From Paenibacillus flagellatus (lineage in GTDB: Bacteria > Bacillota > Bacilli > Paenibacillales > NBRC-103111): DNA of 64,000 nt. Numbering within the stretch: the first letter of the stretch is position 1; every line of letters begins with the position of its first letter. The notes under the pieces are model-generated. The model was not told the origin of the DNA. It saw only the letters and a program-made list of their open reading frames with translations, and made no database searches. The stretch spans positions 186,001-250,000 of the forward strand of contig NZ_QJVJ01000001.1 of the NCBI RefSeq assembly GCF_003217775.1, in the 5' to 3' direction. Both the position numbers and the translations under genes were made by a program. Positions 1 to 8,303 of the stretch are shown one piece after another.

Positions 1-1769
1 ATCTCCTCCCACGAAAAGCGGTCGCTGCACTCAGGCACACAATGCTCCGGCAGATTTGCCCGGACCAGCGCTTCCGGAATGACCGGCGAGACGCTGTTCC
101 CGCACTTGGCTACCTGCTCCGCCTGCGAGAACGGCTTTCCGTTGTACGTCGGGTTGATGATGTACGTTTTCGGGAAGCCCTGCGCATTGTACAGCTCTCG
201 CGGCGTCAGCATCCTCATTCCGATGTCGACGATGACGTATGGCTCGCCGTGGATATGCACGATGACGAGGCCGAACCGGTCATGCGTCGTAACCGTGCCG
301 AGCGGATCGCGGAGCTGCTGGCCGACGCTGGCGCCGTAATAGGCGACCATGAAGGCGTACACCGCGCCGATATGATTGCCGCCCGCCGTGATGGTGGGAA
401 CCGGGCCGTCCATCGAGCTGCCGATGTTGTCACCCCGGAACTTGATGAGATGGCTTGTGACGATCGAGTTATGGTCGACCGTTGTAATAGTCGGGAGTGG
501 TTGGTCCATTCCTGCCCCGGGCCCGTTATAGTTCCCGCCGTAGTGCTTCGCCAGGAAGGCAGCGACCAATGCGTGCTTCCGGCCGCCAGCGGTAATCGTT
601 CCGAGCGGTTTCTCGATGTCGAGGATCCGCGGCTGCTGCCCCTCCCGCTCTCCATACCCCATCTGAATAAGCGCGGGCGTCACCAGCATGTGCTCCGCCT
701 TCGTCGTGATGGTCGTCAGCTGGTCGTCGACGGAATAGCTCATCCGATCGCCACCGAAGCCGGTCTGGCCGATGCGGGTAATGTACGGCGTCACGATGCC
801 GAATCCGTTCTTCCCGGTCACCGTCTGCATCGGCTCGTCGATCCGCTGGCCCCGGAACACGTCGTCCGAGCTGTGGTTCACCTTCACCATGAACGGCGCA
901 ACGAACGGTGCCGGGTTATTAATGACGAATTTATCCAAGCCGCGCGCGATCCGGCGAAGCGTATTATCCGCAAGCGGCTTCTTCCGATCGAAGATACTCG
1001 GGCACGGAATCGACCAATCGATGATCTCGGCGGCCGTCCGCCAAGGCTTTCGCCGAAGCGCCCGCGTCGCCGGGTTATCGGGATCTCCGTGGCTTGGGTC
1101 CGGCCAGATGATCGCGCGGCCGTCGCAGCGGGCGATCATGAACAGCCGTTTGCGGGTTGTCGGCGCGCCGTAGTCGCACGCCCGGAGAATCCGCCATTCG
1201 ACCTCGTACCCTTGCCGGCGCAGCGCGTTGACGAAGCTGCGGAACGTACGGCCCTTCTGCTCCTTAATCGGCTTGCCGTCCTTGCCGAGCGGGCCCCAGT
1301 CTTGAAATTCCTCGACGTTCTCCAGCATAATCACCCGGGGGCGGACCGTTGCCGCCCACCAAACTGCCACCCACGCCAAACCGCGAATGCCTTTCTCACG
1401 GGGCTTTCCGCCGCGCGCCTTGCTGTGATGCGTACAGTCCGGCGAGAGCCATAGGAGGCCGACCCGGCGCCCGGCCGCAACCGCCCGGGGATTCGACTTC
1501 CAAACGTCACTGATCCGGTGATTCGTTTCCGGGTGGTTTGCCTCGTGCATCACGATTGCAGCGGGGTCATGGTTGATCGCCTCTTCGACGCTTCGGCCTC
1601 TCGCCTTTTCCATACCGGTCGACGCGCCGCCTCCACCCGCAAAGCTGTCGACGAAGATCTCGTCTTTCCAGTATTCGGGCGCCGCCAGCACCTTTAGCCA
1701 TTGCCTGCAGCTCTCCCCGACAGCTGCAGCGAGCTCGCGTTGCCGTCGCCATTTGCGTCGCTTGTTCAC
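1..1769 (-). CDS. DNA (cytosine-5-)-methyltransferase, Dcm family, C-terminus cut by window edge
   Basis: Transfers a methyl group from S-adenosylmethionine to cytosine C5 in phage or host DNA. The GTG start at 1769 follows a strong GGGGGG Shine-Dalgarno; about 589 residues are visible with no stop before position 1. Residues 43-50 (FAGGGGAS) form the SAM-binding motif I. SPDC ending at Cys112 is the catalytic motif IV, in the SPDC form seen in a phage clade rather than the usual PCQ. ENVEEF near residue 150 is motif VI. Later RKRLFMIA (motif VIII region) and NSVSPVIPEALVRAN (motifs IX-X) complete the fold. It begins 2 bases after the preceding phage gene. No restriction endonuclease partner is visible, so it is probably an orphan methylase protecting phage DNA. 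Recognition site unknown. Confidence 0.92.
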   Translation of the reverse strand, partial: MNKRRKWRRQRELAAAVGESCRQWLKVLAAPEYWKDEIFVDSFAGGGGASTGMEKARGRSVEEAINHDPAAIVMHEANHPETNHRISDVWKSNPRAVAAGRRVGLLWLSPDCTHHSKARGGKPREKGIRGLAWVAVWWAATVRPRVIMLENVEEFQDWGPLGKDGKPIKEQKGRTFRSFVNALRRQGYEVEWRILRACDYGAPTTRKRLFMIARCDGRAIIWPDPSHGDPDNPATRALRRKPWRTAAEIIDWSIPCPSIFDRKKPLADNTLRRIARGLDKFVINNPAPFVAPFMVKVNHSSDDVFRGQRIDEPMQTVTGKNGFGIVTPYITRIGQTGFGGDRMSYSVDDQLTTITTKAEHMLVTPALIQMGYGEREGQQPRILDIEKPLGTITAGGRKHALVAAFLAKHYGGNYNGPGAGMDQPLPTITTVDHNSIVTSHLIKFRGDNIGSSMDGPVPTITAGGNHIGAVYAFMVAYYGASVGQQLRDPLGTVTTHDRFGLVIVHIHGEPYVIVDIGMRMLTPRELYNAQGFPKTYIINPTYNGKPFSQAEQVAKCGNSVSPVIPEALVRANLPEHCVPECSDRFSWEE

Positions 1770-1771
1770 TT

Positions 1772-2299
1772 TCAGCTCCCCCCTTTCTTAAATATTTGTG
1801 CCGCCCAATCCCCTTCTCTGGTGCGTAAAGCAGCCGCCCCGCGTACCCCTGCTTGTGAGCGAGACATTAAAGGCCGAGTAGCTGCCTCCTCGAACGACAT
1901 TCCCTTTTTGATTCGAAGATGGAGTGTCGCACTCTGGATACCGTTCTTTGCCGCCAAATCGAGACACCAGCGCGGAATCTTCCTGATTTGTTCCGTCGCC
2001 CGCAAAGCCTGATCCCGGATTTCCTCCGGCGTTTGTTTCGGTTTCGTCGCCGCGTCTTCCGGACTCCAGCCACGCGAAAGCCGGGAATGGAACGCGGAGA
2101 AAGAAATCCCGTTCTTCTCGGCTACCTCACGCCAATAGCTGCGGCTTTTGTCTAACCGGCGGATAGGAGTTGTAATGGCCCGTTCTTTCTTCCAGCCAAG
2201 TCCACGCACTCGGCGGTCGAGAGTTTGGTTATCAACGCCGATCGCTGCCGCTTGTGCGTATTCTTCTGGTGTTATATAGAAATAATGGCTCAAGTCCAT
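1772..2299 (-). CDS. Phage protein of unknown function with short internal repeats
   Basis: 175 residues, soluble, basic. The ATG at 2299 overlaps the polymerase stop (TGATG), so it is translationally coupled. At least two copies of a short helix-turn-helix-like repeat can be seen: a hydrophobic helix, then SRGWSPEDAATKP near residues 75-87 and KKGMSFEEAATRP near 130-142. Similar 'GWS-EEA-P' repeats are known in DNA-binding regions of phage and homing-endonuclease-associated proteins, so DNA binding is a fair inference, but no catalytic motif is visible. Position between the polymerase and the methyltransferase suggests a role in DNA replication or modification. Function not recognised. Confidence 0.75.
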   Translation of the reverse strand: MDLSHYFYITPEEYAQAAAIGVDNQTLDRRVRGLGWKKERAITTPIRRLDKSRSYWREVAEKNGISFSAFHSRLSRGWSPEDAATKPKQTPEEIRDQALRATEQIRKIPRWCLDLAAKNGIQSATLHLRIKKGMSFEEAATRPLMSRSQAGVRGAAALRTREGDWAAQIFKKGGS

Positions 2300-4275
2300 C
2301 AGTCCTTTTGATAGAATTCACACTCGAAGCCGGCTGCCGCCAAAGGCAGCCCCGGCGCCCATTCGATCGGCCGGCCCATGATCCCAGTCACATGCTCTAC
2401 GGAGCCGGTCCCGATCGGGACGTCCAGCACAACTTCGTCATGAACGTGCATCGCGATCTCGTAACCTTCTACCGCTAGCCGGTCCATCGCGACGGACAGA
2501 CAGTCCCGGGCGATAGCTTGGACAAGGTTCTCGATGAGGCGGCCGCCGTACGTCCGCTGCTTCTCCCATTTCTTCTTGACCTGATCCATGCCCCAAAAAC
2601 TGAGACACTCCTTCTCGAACGGCTCCTTATCTTTCGGCCTGATCGTCTCCACCTTTACGCTTGGATTGAAGTATGCGAGGCTGCGGCCGCTCGGCAGATC
2701 GGCAAACAGCATGCCCGCCTCGTAGCGGTAGCGGACGCCATGCGCCAGCTTGACGGTCGTCTTCTCCTTAACCGCCTTGACGGCGGCCTCCTCCGCTGCG
2801 TACCACAGCTTCACGATGTTCGGATTCGCCTTACGCCACTGCTTTACGAGCGCGGGATATTCGTCCGGATTGATCTCCTTTTTCGTGTCCATTGCGGCGA
2901 TCGCATTCGGGCCGCCTTGGAATCCGCACGCCAATTCGGCCACTTTCCCGAACGGGCGATACATGTAATTCACATGCCCCTTGATGATCGTCTCGAAGTC
3001 AATCCCGAACATGTTGGCCGCTGTAGCTTCGTAAATCTTGCCATGCGTCCGAAAAACGATGAGCTTCCATTCCTCGTCGGCCAGCCACGAAATGACCCGT
3101 CCCTCAATTGCTGAGAAGTCGCTTACGATAAACCGGCAGCCGGGTGACGGGACGAACGCGGTCCGGATCAGCTGGGAGAGGACGAACGGCGGTGCGCCGA
3201 AAAGCATCTCCAGCAGATCGAAGTCCCCGTCGCGCAGCATTTCCCTTGCGAGCGCCAGATCATCGATCTTGTTTTGCGGGAGGTTCTGAACCTGAATGAG
3301 CCGCCCAGCCCATCGCCACGTCCGGTTTGCTCCGCAAAACTGGAGCAGCCCGCGCGCCCGGTCGTCGCTGCAGATCGTACGCGCCATGGCGTTGTACTTG
3401 TCGACGCTGGTCTTGCTCATCTCCGTCCGGAGCGTCAGCACGCGGCGCGTTTCGTCGTCTGGCGCGGCGGCCAGCAGCCCGGGCATAAACTCCTTGGACA
3501 GCCCGTCGGGCGTCTCCAGCCCGCGCTCCGCGAGCCACGCTTTGAGTTGCGTCAGACTGTTCGGATTGTCCAGCCCAGTAATCTCCTTGGCCTCCTCGAC
3601 CAGCCGTTCCTCGTATTGCGCGTCGCAGGCGATCGCCTGCTGGACGAGTACCGGATCGAGGCGGACGCCGCGGTCGTTTATGCGCTGATCGAGCGCCCAC
3701 AGCTTCCACTCGTGCCCCGGGACTGGGAAGCGCTCCAGCTTGCGGCGCACCTCCCGTTCGACGACGACGTCCTGCCGGTTGTACGCCTTGTACTCCTCCC
3801 ACTTCTCCGGCGCATGGTGCGGATGGTTTCTGGTCCGGCCCCCGTTCGTCTTCGTCGGCTTGCAGGGGACGGCGAAATATTTAATCAGCGCCTTGCCCTT
3901 CGCGTCCTTCTCGGCGTCAAGCTTCAGCACCTTGGCGACTTCGCCGAGAGAGCCGGGCAGGCCGAGCGTCAGCGCGTGGACTGCGGTGCAGCGCCAGTAC
4001 AGCGGATCGCATTCGATGCCGAATTGCCGGGCGATTGCCGTCCGCTCAAATGCCGCGTTGAAGGCCGTTTTGATGACGTCCGATCGGAGAGCGGCGAGTA
4101 CGTCTTTCGGAACGGTCTCGAAGTCGGTCAGATCGACCACCGTCACCGGGTCGTCGTCGAAGGCAAAGGCGAACAACTGGATCTCGAAGTCGGGCGCCTC
4201 AACGTAGCGGTGGACGCCAGCCTTCTTGATGTCGATCGAAGAATAGGTTTCAAGGTCGATTTGGAGAACTGTCAT
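2299..4275 (-). CDS. Phage family A DNA polymerase with 3'-5' exonuclease domain
   Basis: Replicates the phage genome. 658 residues from ATG 4275, which overlaps the upstream stop as ATGA; a GTG at 4290 is possible but less likely. An N-terminal 3'-5' exonuclease domain starts with IDLETYSS (Asp7 and Glu9 in the Exo I position). The C-terminal half carries polymerase motif A (SDFSAIEGRVISWLADEEW, Asp binding the catalytic metal), a motif B region (GKVAELACGFQGG) and motif C (MHVHDEVVLDV). There is no 5'-3' exonuclease domain, as in T7-like and many Firmicute siphophage polymerases. Neighbouring ssDNA-binding protein and nuclease-like genes form a replication module; the helicase and primase probably lie to the left of the window. 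Confidence 0.95.
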   Translation of the reverse strand: MTVLQIDLETYSSIDIKKAGVHRYVEAPDFEIQLFAFAFDDDPVTVVDLTDFETVPKDVLAALRSDVIKTAFNAAFERTAIARQFGIECDPLYWRCTAVHALTLGLPGSLGEVAKVLKLDAEKDAKGKALIKYFAVPCKPTKTNGGRTRNHPHHAPEKWEEYKAYNRQDVVVEREVRRKLERFPVPGHEWKLWALDQRINDRGVRLDPVLVQQAIACDAQYEERLVEEAKEITGLDNPNSLTQLKAWLAERGLETPDGLSKEFMPGLLAAAPDDETRRVLTLRTEMSKTSVDKYNAMARTICSDDRARGLLQFCGANRTWRWAGRLIQVQNLPQNKIDDLALAREMLRDGDFDLLEMLFGAPPFVLSQLIRTAFVPSPGCRFIVSDFSAIEGRVISWLADEEWKLIVFRTHGKIYEATAANMFGIDFETIIKGHVNYMYRPFGKVAELACGFQGGPNAIAAMDTKKEINPDEYPALVKQWRKANPNIVKLWYAAEEAAVKAVKEKTTVKLAHGVRYRYEAGMLFADLPSGRSLAYFNPSVKVETIRPKDKEPFEKECLSFWGMDQVKKKWEKQRTYGGRLIENLVQAIARDCLSVAMDRLAVEGYEIAMHVHDEVVLDVPIGTGSVEHVTGIMGRPIEWAPGLPLAAAGFECEFYQKD

Positions 4276-4730
4276 GGGCTCCTCACCCACCTAACTTTTT
4301 GAGCAAGATCACGATCAGCACGATCCGGGCGCGAGGACCACCCTTCGCGGCGCTTCCGGGTTTTGCCGATAGGAAACCAACCGTCAGCTTTATAAATCGT
4401 GCCTTCGTGACCCTGGCCGGTACTGGAATACGAGACCAAACCCTTAATCCCCGGCATGTGTTTCCGGATGTGCTTCCGCGCAAGTGCCAGTGCTTTACTC
4501 TCGGCAAATGGCTCCGTCCCATCGATAAGATACATCCGCGTCAGCTCCAACATGGAATCTTGGTCGATGGTTCTTGCCGTGGGGCGCCCCCACATCATTG
4601 CCCCAATCCGTTCATTACTGCTGTCCAATACCCACAATCGAAGTCGGGCACCGCTTGGCGTGCATCGTAGGTAATGCCTCTCAGCAATCCATCGATCGAG
4701 CTCTTTCGAATGGCACGGTTCCAGCCTCAC
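4272..4730 (-). CDS. Mom-like GNAT-fold protein, putative adenine hypermodification enzyme
   Basis: 152 residues. ATG 4730 overlaps the MazG-like stop and its own stop overlaps the polymerase start, so three genes are coupled. The sequence follows the Mu Mom plan: an early ERHYL segment (residues 17-21), LRLWVLDS, GAMMWGRPTAR (44-53), LELTRMYL (61-68), then AESKALALARKHIRK (76-90) in the helix/loop that binds acyl-CoA in GNAT proteins, and LVSYSSTGQGHEGTIYKADG (98-117), the most diagnostic stretch. Mu Mom converts adenine to N6-(methylcarbamoyl)adenine and blocks restriction. Whether this homologue makes the same base is inference. No Com-like translational activator is visible next to it. 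Alternative: a GNAT with a different DNA or protein substrate. Confidence 0.78.
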   Translation of the reverse strand: MRLEPCHSKELDRWIAERHYLRCTPSGARLRLWVLDSSNERIGAMMWGRPTARTIDQDSMLELTRMYLIDGTEPFAESKALALARKHIRKHMPGIKGLVSYSSTGQGHEGTIYKADGWFPIGKTRKRREGWSSRPDRADRDLAQKVRWVRSP

Positions 4731-5185
4731 AGCACCTTACCCCCATGCCGACGCGGCCGCGTCGCGTTATAGCCCATTTTCACCCGGATCGCACGCTCGA
4801 GATCGATACCGAGGTGCCCGCAGGCGTCGAATATTCGAATCACAACGTCTGCCAGCTCGATAGGGATACCGCATGGCTTATTGCCATCGAAGTAAATCTC
4901 GGTCAACCCTCGGCCGTCCCTGTGATCTTCCAGCGCTTCCGAAAGCTCCGAATGCATGAGAGCGAGCATTTCGGGGAAGCTGCGAGGCTCCTCGTACCAG
5001 CCTTTGTCGATTGCGTTCTGGTGGGCTTCGCGTACAAGGGAGCCGATATCCGTATTCGGTTCATACTTGACCCAAATCTTAATGACATCTGCCATGAATA
5101 GTGCGCCCTCTTTTTCCTTTGCGGGAAGCAACTTTGCAGCTTCCACCTCGTTGTCGATTTTTTCGAACAGCCTTTGCTTATTCAT
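4727..5185 (-). CDS. MazG-like all-alpha NTP pyrophosphohydrolase
   Basis: Predicted to hydrolyse nucleoside triphosphates to monophosphates plus pyrophosphate. 152 residues, usual for the single-domain family. The metal-binding helices are visible: MHSELSEALEDHRDG around residues 77-91 (ExxE pattern) and PIELADVVIRIFDACG around 107-122 (ELxDxxxR pattern). ATG 5185 follows a GGGAGGG Shine-Dalgarno. It is coupled to the Mom-like gene by a 4-base overlap. In phages such enzymes are thought to adjust nucleotide pools or degrade host alarmones, or to clear unmodified precursors. A direct link to the neighbouring base-modification gene is only inferred from order. Confidence 0.85.
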   Translation of the reverse strand: MNKQRLFEKIDNEVEAAKLLPAKEKEGALFMADVIKIWVKYEPNTDIGSLVREAHQNAIDKGWYEEPRSFPEMLALMHSELSEALEDHRDGRGLTEIYFDGNKPCGIPIELADVVIRIFDACGHLGIDLERAIRVKMGYNATRPRRHGGKVL

Positions 5186-5252
5186 CTAATGAGCGCCCTC
5201 CCGTTATTTGGATAAGAAAGGGGACCCGATGCCGAATCCCCTCACTTGCTGA

Positions 5253-5852
5253 TTAGTTCATGAAATCGTCTTCGTCGCCGGCATCGTCGTCGAGGTCGAA
5301 ATCCTCGCTTGCGAAATCGTCGTTGACGCTGCTCCGGCCGCCCAAGAAGTCGCCGTCTTGCACCTTGACCACGTTGTTCAAGCCGGCCGCGACCCCGCGA
5401 TTCCCCTTTGCGTCGAACGGATAGAAGTTCAAGCTGACTTTGGCGAAGCAGCCGGAATAGACTTCCGTCGTGTCCGTGATTTCCTGAAACTTCGTTTTTC
5501 CGTCCGCCCCTTTGCCGATCGGCTTGGCAACCCCCGGCTTGTTCTTGCTCGTCGCGTTCAGGAAGTAGTGCCCTGCGTACGCCTCGTCATCCGGTCGTTC
5601 TTCGTCCCCATCGCGGAGTGGCGTTTTGCAGTTTGCCGGGATCTTGCCACCCCATTTGCTTTTGCCGAGCTCCTTCGCCGCATCGACCGCAGCTTTGATC
5701 TTCCGCAGCGTCTCTTTATCCGATTTCGGGATCAAAATCGCCGTGCTGTACTTCTCGTCGCCACCGTCAATGGATTGCGGTTCGAAGATATGGCAGTACG
5801 AGAGCCGTACTTTGCCCGTGATTACTTTCGTGGATTGATTGTCGATTGCCAT
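5253..5852 (-). CDS. DUF2815 family phage single-stranded DNA-binding protein
   Basis: 199 residues. Resembles the DUF2815 family, an OB-fold ssDNA-binding group related to T7 gp2.5: N-terminal TGKVRLSYCHIFEPQ, then KYSTAILIPKSDKET, then a middle with AGHYFLNATSKNKPG and GCFAKVSLNFYPFD, and a glycine/asparagine-rich turn AAGLNNV. The last 30 residues are strongly acidic (FDLDDDAGDEDDFMN) like the C-terminal tails through which SSB proteins contact replication partners. ATG 5852 follows GGAGGA at about 9 bases. It sits 6 bases downstream of the DUF2800 gene in the replication operon. Confidence 0.9.
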   Translation of the reverse strand: MAIDNQSTKVITGKVRLSYCHIFEPQSIDGGDEKYSTAILIPKSDKETLRKIKAAVDAAKELGKSKWGGKIPANCKTPLRDGDEERPDDEAYAGHYFLNATSKNKPGVAKPIGKGADGKTKFQEITDTTEVYSGCFAKVSLNFYPFDAKGNRGVAAGLNNVVKVQDGDFLGGRSSVNDDFASEDFDLDDDAGDEDDFMN

Positions 5853-5858
5853 ATTGGA

Positions 5859-7061
5859 TCATTCCTCCATATCGATATTTGCGAAATCAGATTCAACGCT
5901 GTTCAGCTCCGGCCGGGGGTCCGTCTCCGGCACAAGCGCCGGCTTCCCAGGCGGCTTCACGATCAGATCACCCAGCAGCTCGGTGAATTTCTTCTTCCCA
6001 ACGATCGTCTTCTCGAGATCGCCCATTGCGACAAGCACCTGCGGTTTGAGAATCTTCTCCGGCTCGTATCCGGCGTCCAGCAGCCTCGCCTTGACGGCTT
6101 CTTTGTCGGTAAACTTGCGATCGCTCTTACCGGCGACAAGCTTCCATTGCGGAATGCGGACGCCTCTCTTGGCCTGCTCGAAGGCGTATTCCTCGACGTC
6201 TGCCGCCCACGATTTCAGCCGCTGGGCGATAAACAGGATCGAGCCGATTTCCTCGTTATTCAAAAGGGCTGGGTCCTGAAACTCGTGTGCCAGCGCCTTC
6301 AGGTTCTCGTCGGCGCGGGCGCGGCATGTCGCCTTGACCTTGCACCAACGGCAATGGTCACCCGGCTTGCACTCTCCTTCGCCGGCATAAGCAAGTTTGG
6401 CCGCCGGCTTGACGACCGTCTCCGCCCATTCCAGCAGCTCGCCGATCGGCATGACGTCCGTAGAAACGCTGTCGAGCCGGGGCTGGGCGATCGTCATATG
6501 TACCTCGCGGATGTCGTACAAGTAGCTGTAGCTGTACCACGCGCCGAGGCCATAAAGCCGGATTTGCGGATTGCCGACGGCGCTGACCGGCACGCCCTTG
6601 CCGTACTTCAGGTCGATTACCTCCAGCACACTGTCCGCGATCAGGACGACGTCCCCGGTCCCGCCTTGGTCCGGCGCGGTCCATTCCGAGAAGTCCAGCG
6701 GCTCCTCCAGAAGAATCACGGCGTCGGCCGACCGGGCTTTCGCGGCCATGTACCGCTCTTCGACCAGCTCGTAATATTCCTGAATGGCGCCCTCCATCTC
6801 GGGGCCATACAGCGGATTCGCCATAACAACCTTCAGCGCGTCGTCGAGCCGTTTCCGCTCGGCGGAGTTACAAGGGAGCAGTCGGCGCCGCAGCTTGATC
6901 TCGGCCAGCTCATGTGCAAGCGTCCCCTCGTCGGCATATTCGCTGCGCGTATCCGGTACGCTCTCCTGCAGCCGGGCGCTCGGCGGGCAATTGATCCATT
7001 GCGACGCCTTGGAGGCGCCGAGAAGGGAGTGCGCGCGCTCCGCGTGTGCCAATTCCGTCAT
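5859..7061 (-). CDS. DUF2800 family PD-(D/E)XK nuclease-like phage protein
   Basis: 400 residues from ATG 7061 (GGAGG at 8 bases; overlaps the upstream stop as ATGA). The start GASKASQWINCPPS, GTLAHELAE near residue 50, TGDVVLI...LEVIDLKYGKG around 140-155 (the D...DLK nuclease core) and QIRLYGLGA match the RecB/Cas4-like exonuclease fold. A cysteine group CKPGDHCRWCKVKATC around 230-245 resembles the Fe-S or zinc cluster of Cas4-type nucleases. Gene order with DUF2815 is conserved in many Firmicute phages and points to replication or recombination. Predicted role: 5'-3' exonuclease or end-processing; not proven by sequence alone. Confidence 0.88.
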   Translation of the reverse strand: MTELAHAERAHSLLGASKASQWINCPPSARLQESVPDTRSEYADEGTLAHELAEIKLRRRLLPCNSAERKRLDDALKVVMANPLYGPEMEGAIQEYYELVEERYMAAKARSADAVILLEEPLDFSEWTAPDQGGTGDVVLIADSVLEVIDLKYGKGVPVSAVGNPQIRLYGLGAWYSYSYLYDIREVHMTIAQPRLDSVSTDVMPIGELLEWAETVVKPAAKLAYAGEGECKPGDHCRWCKVKATCRARADENLKALAHEFQDPALLNNEEIGSILFIAQRLKSWAADVEEYAFEQAKRGVRIPQWKLVAGKSDRKFTDKEAVKARLLDAGYEPEKILKPQVLVAMGDLEKTIVGKKKFTELLGDLIVKPPGKPALVPETDPRPELNSVESDFANIDMEE

Positions 7062-7369
7062 GCGCCGCACCTCCGGTTCAGCTCGTCCTGGAGCATCCGC
7101 AGCTCGTTCTCGAGCCGGTCGACCTTCTCCTCTGCCTGCATGGCGCGGCGGATCGCGTAGGGCCAGCCTTCGCGCGATGCTGCAACAAATCGGGCATTGT
7201 TCTCGTAATTATGGAAATTGCCCGCTTTTTCGTCGTACATTTGGCAGATCCAAACAACTGAGCTGATTTCCCCCGGATCAACCATGGCGACGGAATCGAG
7301 TAAAGCCTCCCATTTTCCCGGAGTAGCCTCCTCACAGATCGCGAGGTCCTTTTCCAGATCGCGGGCCAT
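7058..7369 (-). CDS. Small phage protein of unknown function
   Basis: 103 residues. ATG 7369 overlaps the upstream stop (TAATG) and is preceded by GGAGGG. The N-terminal ATPGKWE and the central NNARFVAASREGWPYAIRRAM match a widespread class of phage early proteins ('ATPGPW ... NA-FIA-AR--LP-LL') with no assigned role. The last 35 residues are predicted coiled coil (EEKVDRLENELRMLQDELNRR), suggesting oligomerisation. It is in the middle of the replication operon. Function unknown. Confidence 0.75.
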   Translation of the reverse strand: MARDLEKDLAICEEATPGKWEALLDSVAMVDPGEISSVVWICQMYDEKAGNFHNYENNARFVAASREGWPYAIRRAMQAEEKVDRLENELRMLQDELNRRCGA

Positions 7370-7743
7370 TACTCGTTGCCCTCCGCTGCCAGCTTCTCAA
7401 GTTCCTTCAGGAAAGCGGTGCGCTTCTTCTCCGGCACTTCGGAAAGCGAATTGCTCTCGTATTTGGTCAGCAAAGCCTTGACGGCCTTCTTACCTTCGGC
7501 GGTCTTGCCGATTACCGCCGCTTTCTCGCGGAGCTCGATAACCGTCGGCACTTTCTCCGACTCGCTTTCCTCTTCGTCCTCATCCGCGTCGTCGGTATCA
7601 GGCGCGGAAGTCGATTTGGCGTCGGGAGCAGCGGCCGGAGCCGGGATGGATCCGGGAGCCGGTACGAGGTGCGATGCGAGAGCGGACAATTCTTTTACTG
7701 CCTCGGCGGCGTCGCCGCCGTTGATCGTGATCTGTACGGACAT
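7369..7743 (-). CDS. Acidic low-complexity phage protein of unknown function
   Basis: 124 residues from ATG 7743, chosen because GGAGG lies 10 bases before it; the open frame extends upstream without a ribosome site. An N-terminal SVQITINGGDAAEAVKEL segment is followed by an Ala/Pro stretch and a run of about 15 acidic residues (DTDDADEDEEESESE), then a helical C-terminal half rich in Lys and Glu (KKAVKALLTKYES). No catalytic motif. The layout resembles small phage early proteins that sit next to DUF2800/DUF2815 genes. Function unknown. Confidence 0.65.
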   Translation of the reverse strand: MSVQITINGGDAAEAVKELSALASHLVPAPGSIPAPAAAPDAKSTSAPDTDDADEDEEESESEKVPTVIELREKAAVIGKTAEGKKAVKALLTKYESNSLSEVPEKKRTAFLKELEKLAAEGNE

Positions 7744-7781
7744 GTATGAGTGCCTCCTATTAATGAATGGGATGTTTACGC

Positions 7782-8051
7782 TTATAGGGAAAGCCGTTTT
7801 TGCAGTTTCGCAACGGTCGTGATGCAATTGTTGCAAATCAACTTGTCGGGATCGAGGTGGATCAATTCGCGATCTTCGGCGTTCCCGCAAATCGTGCAGC
7901 CGCGGGCGTACTTCTTCAGTACAATGCGTTCCCCCTCGGTGTAAACTTCGATGGCATCGCCTATTTCGATTTCGAATGCGCGGCGGAGCTCCTTCGGGAT
8001 GACTATCCTTCCGAGGTCATCTACGCGGCGGACAAACCCAGTAGCTTTCAT
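7782..8051 (-). CDS. AbrB-like DNA-binding protein with C-terminal zinc ribbon-like CxxC pairs
   Basis: 89 residues, ATG 8051 after AAAAGGAG. Residues 1-47 (TGFVRRVDDLGRIVIPKELRRAF.IEIGDAIEVYTEGERIVLKKY) are a clear AbrB/SpoVT swapped-hairpin DNA-binding domain. The C-terminal part has CTICGNAEDRELIHLDPDKL followed by ICNNC, two CxxC pairs able to bind zinc, as in a subset of B. subtilis-type AbrB homologues. It may be a phage-encoded regulator of early transcription, or may interfere with the host transition-state regulator network. The second idea is inference. Confidence 0.88.
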   Translation of the reverse strand: MKATGFVRRVDDLGRIVIPKELRRAFEIEIGDAIEVYTEGERIVLKKYARGCTICGNAEDRELIHLDPDKLICNNCITTVAKLQKRLSL

Positions 8052-8070
8052 GGATGGATCTCCTTTTCAA

Positions 8071-8274
8071 TTATTCGCCTGCCGAGATTTGACTGGCGCC
8101 GAGGTCTTCGGCCAAGTGCTGCAGCGAGCAGTAGGTGTCGCAGCCGTGCTTCCATACAATCTGGCCGGGGTATATCGGCCTTTGGCAGCTGTCGAGCATG
8201 CATTCGTCAATCGGCTGCTGCGGTTGATCTTGCGGATCCGGCAGACCGGTCGCAAAGCGATCCAGATTAGGCAC
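8071..8274 (-). CDS. Small Cys/His-rich phage protein
   Basis: 67 residues, GTG start 8274 preceded by AAGGAGG. Cysteines at positions 25, 30, 45 and 49 with nearby histidines (KHGCDTYCSLQHL) suggest a single zinc site. Otherwise featureless; proline/glutamine-rich start. It lies 19 bases upstream of the AbrB-like gene in the same direction, so it probably shares its transcript. Function unknown. Confidence 0.6.
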   Translation of the reverse strand: MPNLDRFATGLPDPQDQPQQPIDECMLDSCQRPIYPGQIVWKHGCDTYCSLQHLAEDLGASQISAGE

Positions 8275-8303
8275 GTATGTTCCTCCTTGCCGCCATTGAG
8301 CGG

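Noticed and set aside
42-1454. Long open frame on the plus strand across the methyltransferase
   Set aside because: No domain content, Arg/Pro/Asp-rich composition and lies opposite clear cytosine methyltransferase motifs; an artefact of high GC.
5358-7160. 600-residue plus-strand open frame
   Set aside because: Opposite the DUF2815 and DUF2800 genes; repetitive Arg/Leu/Asp composition without motifs.
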